From the NCBI GenBank assembly GCA_037179515.1, contig JAXCGZ010020869.1, positions 72,501 to 136,500 of the forward strand: a stretch of 64,000 bases of DNA, given 5' to 3'. Under the pieces are notes generated by a model. The model was not told where the DNA came from. It ran no database searches and saw nothing but the letters and a program-made list of their open reading frames with translations. Origin of the DNA: Halocaridina rubra (lineage: Eukaryota > Arthropoda > Malacostraca > Decapoda > Atyidae). Below are positions 42,112 to 52,900 of the stretch, one piece after another (the stretch's first letter is position 1; every line of letters starts with the position of its first letter). A program made the position numbers and the translations under genes.

Positions 42112-42614
42112 GGAAAACATCAAACAGTATAGAAAAGAGTTTCAGGAGCTGAATACGGAACATGATGCCATGAAAACTTCCTTTGCAAGTGCACTAAAGG
42201 GGAATGTGTTAGCAAAAGAGGTTGTGAGGGTGGTGGCACTGGAATGCATACAAACTGTTGCCTATAAAAAAAACAGTGATAGAAAAAATGAAAGATGTTG
42301 TGATAGAAAGGGCTAATCCACTAATTAAACAGGCACTTGATAAAGAGAAGATAGTGGTACTCTCAGGCATAAGTGAATCCCAAGAGTCAACATGGCAGGG
42401 GAGACTTGAAGAAAATAAAGCTAAGATTTTAGACCTGATAAGGAAGCTTGGAGTAGTATGTGGTCCTGAGGATATTGTAAACATTTGCCAACTAAGTAAA
42501 TATTTTGGGGAAGGAAAGCAAAGACCAATGAAAGTATCCTTTGAGAGAGGGGACACATGTAGAGAAATACTTATAAGGAAAAATAGCCTAAAAAAACTTC
42601 AAGTCAATACTTAA
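42112..42614 (+). pseudogene. CR1-family ORF1 fragment (frameshifted)
   Basis: Two frames join at an A8 run near 42265. The first encodes KENIKQYRKEFQELNTEHDA and an acidic/helical stretch. The second encodes VIEKMKDVVIERANPLIKQA, VVLSGISES, ILDLIRKLGV and then RPMKVSFERGDTCREILI. The last block aligns with RPTKVTFERGETCREILL, the 5' edge of ORF1 in array copy 3 (15.5 kb), so this is the preceding part of the same or a sister family's ORF1. The layout (coiled-coil-like region, then an RNA-binding-like region) fits LINE ORF1 proteins. It ends with a stop after KKLQVNT, where the array copy continues. Confidence 0.75.
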
Positions 42615-42804
42615 GAGCTCGCTGTTGTATAATAAAAATAAGGAAAATAATGTAATGTATGTTATACCGTAGATGTGATTGATTATCGAATGAAAGAAAT
42701 ATAGCGTTCTGCTGCTGCTTTAAGAGCTCCTGGAAGTTGGTGATATGATTCTTATTAATCTATTTACTTCTTCTAATTTTGTTCTTAAGGAAATAAGCGT
42801 TGAG

Positions 42805-42945
42805 GTAGTATAACATACATACGCATACATTGGCTGCCGTCTCCCTTGCAATGGGGTGGCTGAGTCGAAGCATACATTCATCAGAAGCTAATGTGCCTCG
42901 ATCACGCCTCTTAGCTCCTTGGGGGAAAAGGGCACCGAGAATTCC
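42805..42945 (-). repeat. Family-C dispersed repeat
   Basis: TGGCTGCCGTCTCCCTTGCA, GGGGTGGCTGAGTCGAAGC, AGAAGCTAATGTGCC, CTCTTAGCTCCTTGGGGG: reverse complement of the family-C pattern. Confidence 0.65.
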
Positions 42946-42967
42946 CCTATATTTATCATATAGAAGT

Positions 42968-43080
42968 ACATGGTAGCCACCTTGGCTGAGTGGTAATGCT
43001 CATGGCTCTGATTGATCAGGTTGAGGGTTTGCGGCCCACCGCTGTCCGAGGTTAGAAAGGGCATTCACTCTGGAAAACGA
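42968..43080 (+). repeat. Family-A-related SINE head
   Basis: CACCTTGGCTGAGTGGTAAT and GGTTGAGGGTTTGCGGCCCA (A/B-box-like), then CCGAGGTTAGAAAGGGCATT. The body is missing after about 110 bp. Confidence 0.68.
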
Positions 43081-43084
43081 AGTA

Positions 43085-43530
43085 TGGTGTTTATTTTAAT
43101 TTTCACATAATATTGCATTCTTCCTATCACTGTCCAGTGGTATTCTATGGTTCAACAGAGCGTAACTTTTCGTGTGTAACTTTGTCAGCACTAACTAGTG
43201 TTGGAAGTGTTTTTTTTGTATGAAGCTTCTCGATGCATCCAGAAATACTATATAACTTCATCTGAGAATATAGTAATTGACAGATTTTACATCAACTTCC
43301 CTTGCCTTGTTTTCTGGTTCCATACCAGTGCTCTCTTAAATCTTGCATTCAGTGCTCCTTATCCATTTTACCTTTGAGTTACTAGATCGCCTTGTGCAAA
43401 TAGTCTTCAGAGTAGTCCATGTTTAAATAAAGGTGGCTGTTTCACTCCAGTCTTTTAGATTAGCTAATAAGGTAGAGGCTTTTATGATGAAGATGCCTTA
43501 CTTGTGAGAGCCCTACATTATGGTAAACAA
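43085..43530. other. Intergenic DNA, nothing recognised
   Basis: No exon or repeat supported. Confidence 0.4.
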
Positions 43531-43534
43531 TATA

Positions 43535-43700
43535 TTGGGGTCAGCAGCTCTGATTAGAATGCTTACCTAGGGAAATGACAAATCCTAGTTCGAACCCACC
43601 ACAGGGCATTTGGAAGGGCATCCAGCCAAAATCACTCAGTTCTAAGCTGTCTGTGACCACCTCTGTTCAGATTGGGATTAAAAGTGACAAAAATTGCAAA
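43535..43700 (+). repeat. Family-B SINE
   Basis: GTCAGCAGCTCTGATTAGAA head, TTCGAACCCACCACAGGGCA, GGAAGGGCATCCAGCC, and a terminal GATTAAAAGTGACAAAA. Confidence 0.68.
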
Positions 43701-44084
43701 AAAAATTAATACATGTAAGTGTTGTGGCCAGACCTTTTCTGTAGTTTAATTGTGGGTTATGTATAAAGTAATTTTACAATGCAGTATAAAATTTTCCTCA
43801 AGTTACGAGAAACTCGGTTTGACCATGACCTATTGTATATGACGTAGATGTTAAAAGTTCTGAGAGACATGATTTATGTGAGATGACCTTTTATGGAATG
43901 TAGTTGGTTTGCTCCTTCCATATATGGATGACAGTAGTTAGGCCTCCTGATCCCGACCTGTGTTCTGTATAATATGATTACTTTTATAAAGATGAGAAAT
44001 AATTTCTTCAAAATTTTTTGCCATAGGCCTATATCTTTGTAATTTTGTTGGAACGATGATGCCTATTATCAGTAATTTGTACCC

Positions 44085-44245
44085 ATGCCCACTTGCACTG
44101 TGGTTAACTCAAACAGGGTGGCAGTTGGGAATTGTTGCAGCCTTTATCTCCAAGGAGCTTAGACGAGTGATTAAGATATATTAGCTTCTGGTGAATGTGT
44201 GGATTGACTCAGCCACCTCTCATACAAGGGAGGTTTGCTGTCATT
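44085..44245 (+). repeat. Family-C dispersed repeat
   Basis: ACTTGCACTGTGGTTAACTC, CAGGGTGGCAGTTGGGAATT, CTCCAAGGAGCTTAGACGAG, GACTCAGCCACCTCTCATAC. Confidence 0.74.
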
Positions 44246-44387
44246 GTCTAAGTATTAATGTTTATATTATGATAAATCATAATATGCTGAGTTTTCTTGA
44301 ATTTCATCTGTATATAGTGGCACGTTTGTCATTTGCATATTAGTCAGTCCTTTTAATTCATTACATGGGTGTTATATATAACAGTGT

Positions 44388-44560
44388 CATCCAGTTACCC
44401 TGTGGATGACCCAGCAGTTTGGTTTGGGGGGGGGGTAAAGTGGCAACCCTTTTTTCCAAAGGATGTGAGAACAGTGATCAAGGTAACCTATCTTAGCTTC
44501 TTGTGGATGTGTTTTTTGACTTGGCCACCCCCTTGTAAGCGGATTGCAGTAGTTATATAC
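44388..44560 (+). repeat. Family-C dispersed repeat
   Basis: CAGTTACCCTGTGGATGACC, a G run (44425-44434), GATCAAGGTAACCTATCTTA, TTGGCCACCCCCTTGTAAGC. ORFs across it are artefacts. Confidence 0.72.
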
Positions 44561-44744
44561 AATCACATACATGTTCTTCTGCCATTAGGCCATTTGCAGT
44601 ACTTTTGGCATCTATTTGTAATGGAATTTAATACTGTATAGCATCTTGGTTCCCTTAATCGTTTTGTACTCATGCCTGATTAATGTATTCAGATAATAGT
44701 GTATTGAGGTAAAGTATTGAACTGCCTCATTTATATTATCTACA

Positions 44745-44915
44745 CCTATTTCCCTTGAGGGCAGTGGCAAAGATGCCTCCCTCATGTTCTCCTGCATGTT
44801 GTAAAAGTCAACTATATTGGGAGAGCAAGGTGTCTGAAAATCCTTTCCTTTACATTTTCCTCCAACAGAGGGGCAACTTTTTTGTTTAGATGCAGCCACC
44901 CCCATTATAGTGGCT
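44745..44915 (+). repeat. Family-D dispersed repeat
   Basis: Shares GCCTCCCTCATGTTCTCCTG, CATGTTGTAAAAGTC, AAAATCCTTTCCTTTACATT and GCAGCCACCCCCATTATAG with the copy at 53008-53182 (CTCCATGGTCCCCTGCGTGT). About 170 bp; class unknown. Confidence 0.5.
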
Positions 44916-45364
44916 TTTATATATAGATAGATAGATAGATTTTATGTCTGTAGTTCTGCTGTTGATAGCAGGTGTAAAATTCAGTTACGTTATCCATGGT
45001 GAATGCAAAATGGACCTGTATTGTTACGAAGATCAGAATTCCAAGATAAAATGCTGGAAAACATATCTTCATGATAGATTATTATGTGGTTAGCAAGTTT
45101 TCAGGAGAGTTGTGTCCTAGCTTTCTTTCACCAGTAATATCAGTCCACATTTAAGTTTGAAGTACAGTATGGCAGGATAAAGGAGTTTGGCTGACCTTGC
45201 ACAGCAGAGAAAACAAAAATTGCATCACAGTTTGCAAATCTGCATGTACAGGAATATCAGTGATGGTTCGTATCACCCTTGGTAAAGCTTTGTGAAGCAT
45301 TCAAAGAAGGAGGATGTCATAATGCTATAACAAATGCAGATTTAATTACTGATAAATCCTTGTT

Positions 45365-45452
45365 AGATCCCACTACAGTGTGTTAGGAATGGCATCCAGC
45401 CTTAATTCCCCTTATAGCTCCAACTTGTCTCTTTCCACTCTCATGCAAATGA
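45365..45452 (+). repeat. Family-B SINE, body fragment
   Basis: GATCCCACTACAGTGTGTTA, GGCATCCAGCCTTAATTCCC, TAGCTCCAACTTGTC. Confidence 0.62.
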
Positions 45453-45661
45453 GCATTTTGGAGAATGTATACACTCTTGACGATATTACCCATGTATACA
45501 ATATTCATTGTCAAAAGATGTTCCTGAGAAATATGTATATTATTCTTCATTTGGAGACCTGTCTTACGAAGAGAGTAGCAGTTTCATATGCTATATTTTC
45601 ATATATATTTGGGAGATGAATCATCTAATTATGCTTAATTTTCTTTAAAAATATTCAGTAT

Positions 45662-45822
45662 TTAGTATACTGTGGTATTGCAGTGGTTAGAGTACTAGGC
45701 TTGGGAGTGCTATGGAGACCCCACCATAGGGCAATAGGAAGGGCATACAGCTGTAATTCCCCAGCTCCATCCTGTCTGTGTCTGCTTCCAATTGAATGGG
45801 GATTAATAGTTACACATTAAAG
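45662..45822 (+). repeat. Family-B SINE
   Basis: TGGTATTGCAGTGGTTAGAG head, GGGCAATAGGAAGGGCATAC, CCCCAGCTCCATCCTGTCTG, AATTGAATGGGGATTAATAG. Confidence 0.7.
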
Positions 45823-45944
45823 AGTACATATTCTTTAGAAATATATGAATGTAAATATTATTCTGATTTTGAAATAGGAATAGGAAAAAGTCTCTATTGC
45901 TAAATGCCATTTTATATCAGGTTTTGGTAACTATATGTGATTGG

Positions 45945-46130
45945 TTTTACATCATAGACTCCCTTTTCTACTAAGGGTTCGGACGGTGCCTTCTTGCGAA
46001 GACTTTGGTTTTGGCAAGTGACCATTACCTTGAGTGAATGCTCTTTCTAACCCCAGACTATGGAGGCCTCGAATTCATGACTTGACGAATCAAAGTTACG
46101 AATGTTACCACTCGGCCTTGGCGGCCACAT
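45945..46130 (-). repeat. Family-A SINE, diverged
   Basis: GGTTTTACATCATAGACTCC, CTACTAAGGGTTCGGACGGT, ending CACTCGGCCTTGGCGGCCAC, the reverse complement of a family-A head. Confidence 0.72.
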
Positions 46131-46159
46131 CATCTTGCAACTACAGTATATACCACTTA

Positions 46160-46275
46160 AGGGGTTAGCCATCTATTAAGAAAAAGAATTTTGTAAAGAA
46201 TAGTAACCCCAAGGTGTTTTCATCGGTTACTCCTATTTACAAGGCACCAAACCTAACTTAACCCAGCATAGCCAT
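46160..46275. repeat. Copies of the TTGTAAA..AATAACCCC minisatellite motif, both orientations
   Basis: TTTTGTAAAGAATAGTAACC, then the reverse GGTTACTCCTATTTACAAGG, and flanking GGGGTTAG / GGGGTTATG. Same motif family as 3187-4535, with a CCTAACTTAACCC stretch inside. Confidence 0.55.
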
Positions 46276-46382
46276 TTACGGGGTTATGCTAATTGAAATG
46301 TGCATAGAATTCTGGGACATACTCATCATTGCAAGTTCCGAGAAGAATTGTTAAATTATGAATTATTGCTTCTTATATTTAT

Positions 46383-46949
46383 CTTTTCAGATTTAATATA
46401 ACTCACCATGGGTGAACAGTTCCTAATTTATCTTTTCAGATTCAATTTAGGTCAAAATTGGTGAGATTTCTATCTTTTCAGATAGTATTGAGGTCAAAAT
46501 TGGTGAACAGTTCTTATATATATCTTTTGAGATTCATTTTGCTACAATTGGTGAACAGTTCTTATATTTATGTTTCCAGATTATATTTAAATGACCCTTG
46601 GTGAACAATTCAAGTCACAATGAGTTTAACTGTTCTTATATTTATCTTTTCAGATGCAGTTTAAGTCACAATGGGTGAACAGTTCTTATATTTATATTTT
46701 CAGATTCATCATAAGGTACAATGGGTGAAAAGTTCTCATATATATCTTTTCAGCTTCAGTATAAGTCAGAATGAATGAACAGTTCTTATATACTGTATGT
46801 CTTTTCAGAATCAACGTAATTGCAATGGGTGAACAGTTCCTACATTTTTCTTTTCAGAGTCAACATAATAGCACAATGGGTGAACAGTTCCTACTTATAT
46901 CTTTTCAAATTCAACATAAGTCACATTGGGTGAACAGTTCCTACATTAA
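46383..46949 (+). repeat. Minisatellite of duplicated splice-acceptor/start-codon units
   Basis: Eleven tandem units of about 46-74 bp, each built as TCTTTTCAG | ATTCAACATAAGTCACA | ATGGGTGAACAGTTC | CTATATTTA. The twelfth unit is the true 3' splice site and start of the BTB gene. A polypyrimidine-AG is kept in ten of the eleven extra units (CAG in nine; unit 4 has GAG; unit 11 has lost it). The ATG is kept in units 1, 6, 7, 8, 9 and 10. ATGs at 46771, 46825 and 46876 are in frame with the real ATG at 46975. Confidence 0.93.
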
Positions 46950-46974
46950 TCTTTTCAGATTCAACATAATCACA

Positions 46975-49900
46975 ATGGGTGAACAGTGCTACTGTCTACG
47001 GTGGAACAATTACCAGAGCAGCGTAGTGGGTGTCCTAAGATCTCTCCTAGAGGAAGGACAGTTCGTAGATGTCACTCTAGCTTGCGATGGCCGCAGACTT
47101 AAAGCCCACAAGTTGATGCTGTCTGCTTGTTCTAATTACTTCAGGCATTTGCTGAAGGTATGAATCAGGTGCCATATAGTGCCATATTCTGTTGAAGTTA
47201 TTAATCACCTCAACAAAATTTTATGTGGAAAGGCTTTTATTGTAGTCATATGTTTTCTAGAATGAAAAATAATTCAGTAATAGCTTGCCCACTTAAGTCA
47301 GTTTTTTCTAGCATGAAAAATAATTCAGCTATAGCTTGCCTACCCCAATTAATTGTTTTTTAGAATTAAAAATAAGTCATGGAGAGCTTTCCTACCTCAG
47401 TTAGCTGTTTTCTAAATTGAGAAATAATTCAGGAAGAACTTGCCTACCTCATTCATATGTTTTCTAGTTTGAAAAATGATTTAGGGAGAGCTTTCTTACC
47501 TCAGTCAATTGTTTCCTAGAATGAAAAATAACTCGGGGAGAGCTTGCTTATCTTAATCATATATTTTATAGTATGAAAATTAATTTAGGGAGAGCTTTCC
47601 TACTTCAGTCAATTGTTTCCTAGAATGAAAAATAACTCGGGTAGAGCTTTCTTACCTCAGTCATATATTTTCTAGTATGAAAAATAATTTAGGGAGAGCT
47701 TTCCTACCTAGTCATATTTTTCCTAGAATGAAAAATAACAGGGAGAGCTTGCTGACCTAAGTTTTTTCTATTATGAAGAATAATCCAGAAGCTCTTGACT
47801 ATTCCCATCTTCCCTAGTAATTATATATACAATCATTTAGAAGATAACTATATTTAACTTGCAGTACTATTTATAGATCTATAATGTTCCATTGCATCAG
47901 TTTGACATTGTGATGAAAGTTGAAGAAAATAACGAAATTTAAGTTTACGCAAGTCCTGACCTGCCCTTGGTACCTTTTCATATTTTTCAATCTTCATTTA
48001 TATATATTTAATGTTAATCCAATTACTGTATCATGCTTAACTCCACAAAATACACCTGTGTCTTTTAACTTAATATTAATTTGTATTGTTGAGTGATACA
48101 ACTTAATGAATTTTCTTATTTTTACTTCTAATTGTTCAGACTACATTAACACTACATGATAAGAATGTATGTTACAGATTTTTACTTTTATTTTAATTGA
48201 ATATAAATTTGTATCCATGCGAGATATAAGTTATGAATTTTCATATATAATTCAGCATCAGGCTTAGCTATGCAAACACCTGGACTTGTTTACTTTTAAT
48301 CATTCAGACTATATTAGTACATGATTAGGTTATATTATACTAGTTTTTACTTACGTTACAGGATAATCCAACTGAACATCCCATAATATTTTTGCGTGAT
48401 GTCAGATTTTGGGAGTTGGAGTCGATTATGGATTTCATTTACAATGGACAGGTGAGTTTGTATGAACAGGTGATACCAAAACAAATGTCTTTCATGTATT
48501 AATGAAGATGATATACAGTATATCTTGTGGGAACTGCTGTAGCGCAGTGTTTAGAGTAGGCTACTTAACTTTGGAAGTGGCAGACACGTGCTCAAGCCCA
48601 CCACAATGCTCTAGGAAGGGCATCCAGCCTTGATTCCCCTAGGTACAATCTGTCTGTGTCCACCCTCATAATGGGGACTAATGGTAACGCATAAAACAAA
48701 AAATAATACAGTTTTAATTCCCCAGCTCTAGCCTGTCTTAGTCCACCGCTATTCATTTGGAGATTAATAGTGACTTAAAAATGGCAGAAAGAAACTCTCT
48801 TCCCAGAAATTTTCATTCATCATCATTTACTTGCATATATTATACTTTATCAGTACTAATTAGTATTAAAGTATATGTTTCCTTTTAGGTGAATGTTATG
48901 CAGGAGCAACTGCCAGGATTCATAAGAACAGCAGAAGCTCTTCAGATTAAAGGATTAGCTGCAGTTAACAACAACAACAACAATATTCATGCTAAGCCTG
49001 CTGACTTAAGGATTAATGTAAGGAATTTGACACATCAGGTGTCAGTGTACATGCATGAGTGTGATGTGTCATTTCTAAGGCTGCTTTTTTTGACGGTTCA
49101 TTTTTTATTTTTTTGTGTTGTCAGCTTTTTAGTACAGATATGAACCTTTGCACATATTTTAAAAAGCAATTTTTCGTTTCTTCCTAAGTGTAAGAATATG
49201 CAGTTCTGAGAGATAGTTATAATACACCTTAGTCTCACGAGACTTATCGTCTAATCATTAGCAACTTGTTATAGCGAATTCCTTTGAGACTTCAGGTCTG
49301 ATCTCTAACAACCAATACATCTTTGTCTTTTAAGACAGTCTAATCATTAACAAACACAATGTAGTTTAGTCTTTTTAGACAAAGTCCAATCTTTAGCAAC
49401 TCGATATAGCTTTGTCTTTTGAGGAAAGATCTAATTGTTTACAATATATCTTTGTCGTTTAAGACAGTCTAATCATTAAGAAACCCGTTAGTTTATTCTT
49501 TTGAGACTGAAGGTCTAATCTTTAGCAGCTCGACATAGCTTTGTATTTTTAGACAACTTTTAATTGCTAAAAACCCAATATTGTTTACTTTGCTGACTCC
49601 AGGAAGGATAATTTGAAGTTTTTAAAAGCAGTTTTTCAGTTTGCTCATTCCTCTTAAATGTATGAATATACAATTTTCATACAAGTTATGTCAGTTATCT
49701 TTACATTGTAATTCAGGTTTATGACATGGGATACAGATTAAGCATTCAAACCCTTCAGTATCTTAGAATTATTATGGCTGATACATTTTATTTTTTGTGA
49801 TGCAAAAATTATTTTTGAGTCCTGCTTTGAACAACACTATCAGAAATATATAAGGGAATTAATCGCTAAAGCTCTGTTGCTTTTGTCTCTTTGACCTGTA

Positions 49901-52900
49901 TAGTAATAAAACAACAAGTACATTTGCCGTAATCCCTCTTGTAAGGAGGTGGCCTAGTCAGAGCATACTACTGCAATTAACCAGAGTAATCTAAAGAAAT
50001 TTTTTTTTACAGATATCTATAGAAAGTCCTCTTTTTGAAAGTTTCAAGGTTTTTAGTAGTTTTATATTTCCTGTATACTGTATTCACGTAATTAGTAATT
50101 AAATTTTTTAATTAAACGATTTATTTACAACATAATAATCAGACAGTGTAATTTAAATATCTTCAAAAATAAATAAAAGATCTTGAATTACAGGACATGT
50201 AACAGAGAACATACTTTTGCATGAATGCATGTTTTATGTGTTTGTTTTAAGTGTTCTGTTGTATTTGTTAGTATGCTATTCAGTCATTGCATTTTCTTTG
50301 TATCATTTTGTAAATTTTTTCTTTTTCATTATTTTTTGGTTGCCTCAGCCTTATATTGGAGATTCCTTAGGTCGATTGTCAGATATATACACGGGAGGAA
50401 ATGGTGGGGAGGCGGGGAGCGAAACGTACCTCCCTCCCCTGAAACGACCTCGTAGGCCTCCTCCTGCTCATAGTCTTCTGCCACCAAGGTGACCAATGTT
50501 TTTTTATTCTTTCTCTGATGTTCCTTTTTATGTATATTTAGTATGTCTTAAGTGGTTTTTGTGTCTGTTTAGTGTGTCTCAACTGGCTTTACTGTTTTGT
50601 TTTAATGAAGCATTTTGAAAAGAAGAGTAACCTCAGGACATCATGTAGAGTTAAATAACCCCTAAATTTGTAGGTTAGGTTAGGTGAATTGTTTTGTGAA
50701 TATAAATAAAGACCTCGAAAAGCAGGTCTGCGTTTTTCGTTTTTATGTAGCAATAACGTGTGTAACTTTATTTCTTCTCTTTTTGCTGTTTACATTTTAG
50801 CCAAAATGAATACTGAAGTGCTATAGGAAGTTTACCTCTTAGATAATAATGCCAAGTTTATCTTAACTGGCGATAGTTGTTGACTTTTAGTATATCAAAG
50901 CTACTTTTTGCAACTAGCTTCCATTTATCCATAGTCGAAGCTGATCTTATCTCTTTTAGTCAGTTCTCATGTTACATAGGTAGTAGGAATGAGGTACAGT
51001 TTCTTCCCCTGTACCATTGCCTTGTAATAAATTTTGATAGTATTGTTGCTTTGTCTTCATGCAGTCATAATTATCTTTGTAATACAGTAGAAAAAATTTA
51101 TTATAGTGTAGTTGCAGTGTATTAATACAGATGTCATTATGTATGTAGGAAATAGGAAGCTATTTACTTTGTGTTAAGTTGCACATTGTATGTGATTTCA
51201 GAGCGGATTTTGTAACCCATTGTTCAGTAATATAGTGTTTATAATTTCAGAGTGGACTCTCAGTCATCCATATTGAAAGGACTCCACGAAGATACCTTGG
51301 CAAAAACAGCCCATAATGATGGGTCGTCTCAGTCTCCGGTCAAAACGTCCTCGCATGATGGCAATAAGGTTGATTCAAATGCGGTAGGCTCTGCTTCATT
51401 GGCAGCAAGTGGAACCTCACCACAGGCGAGGGCTGCTAGCCCAAGAAGTTAGTTCTGTATTCCTTATGGTCTCATACCATTACTCTGTATATTAAAAGAC
51501 AAGTGAATGGGGCGTAGTGAGGGGATTAGGACTCCCCACCTCTGTATTTCCTCCCATAAAGAGTTTTTGCTTTGATTATGGCTACCGAATATAGATAGAT
51601 TTTTTTACTTATAGGGTCACTATTTTATGACTTGAAAATGGAAATTGAATGCACTTATTCCTGATGGTTGATATAGTTAAAAGCTACCTTCATGACCTCG
51701 TTATCATTATTATATTTATTCAGGTAACCGGATTTTTCTTGCACTACAACCTACTCGTTTACAGGTACGTCTTCGGATAAAGTCCCATTAAATCTGAAAT
51801 GCGAAGAAGAGTTGATGTCATCTCCTGAAGGTGGATCAGACTCTGAGTACAGCAGTCATGACGGTTCCACCCTCAGTATTGATAGTACTAAAGATGGTAA
51901 GTTTGGAAATTGTGTAGCTTAATTTTTTCTTACCCCATCCTTTTTTGTATGTTCATTTATTTGATACCTTCTTATCAGACTTACACTATTCCAAATAAGG
52001 GTTTAGTAGTGGTGCCATCGTGATTATAATCATTACCCCAAAGCCCCTGTATCAGAGAACATGCTTTAGGCAAGAAGCAGCCAGTATTGAATGAAAACAC
52101 TAATTACAAATCCCTTTTATAATTACATGCTGAAGCTTATGTTTGGACATATTTGCAATATGTCAGAAGAATTGGTGATGGAGGATAAGGGAGTGTAGAG
52201 CTGGCAGATCCCCTGTATCTTAGCTTATTTTCATTTAGCAAAGGAACGGTTATGAGTAATTATTAGGGCATGATATAATAATGGTTTAATATTTACTCAA
52301 GTAACAGTTGTCTTCCCCACTTAGTTGTACGAAATATGGCATCCTTTGTTAACTATGTCTGAACTAAAGACTCGTGTGCCGTTTTGTGTGTCACTATTAA
52401 GATCCATTTGAATTGGGGCAGACAAAGACTGGTTAGAGCTGGTAAAGTAAGTTTGGATGCTCTTCCTAACGCCCTATGGTTGGCTCAAACATAGGTTTGT
52501 CACTTGTGTTTGAACTAAAGACTAAGCCTGTGTAATTAAAAACCATTATATTACACATTACTTACGTCTCCTGTACTTGTATAGCATAGTTTCTTCATGC
52601 TTAATAAGTACTTGGCTTGTATAAGTGTTACTGGGCGAGTGTGTGGTATTTAAGGACTAAGAGAATATAATTTTATCTTTGTAGAAAATTAGGAAACTAC
52701 TTAAGCATTAAGAATATGGCATATAATTGTCCGTGACTTTTGGTTATTGTTATAAGTTATGTACTTTTAGACATGTTAATCTCTTAAATATTGGGTTAAT
52801 AATGCTTCTCTCTCTCATTGTTTAATAAGGAGTATCGATAGACTGGCCTTCTGGTGAGAATTCTTCCCCAATTCCCCTAAATTTCAATAAAGGCGGATTT

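Noticed and set aside
49018..49143. Extension of BTB exon 3 into [14 protein letters not shown]
   Set aside because: The frame reads past a good GTAAGG donor into intron and minisatellite sequence; exon 4 joins in phase from 49017.
51250..51452. Stop codon at 51450-51452 taken as the end of the BTB protein
   Set aside because: A donor GTTAGT at 51448 joins in phase to 51765 and leads through two more exons to a pair of C2H2 fingers, which is the better model; a short isoform ending at this stop remains possible by intron retention.
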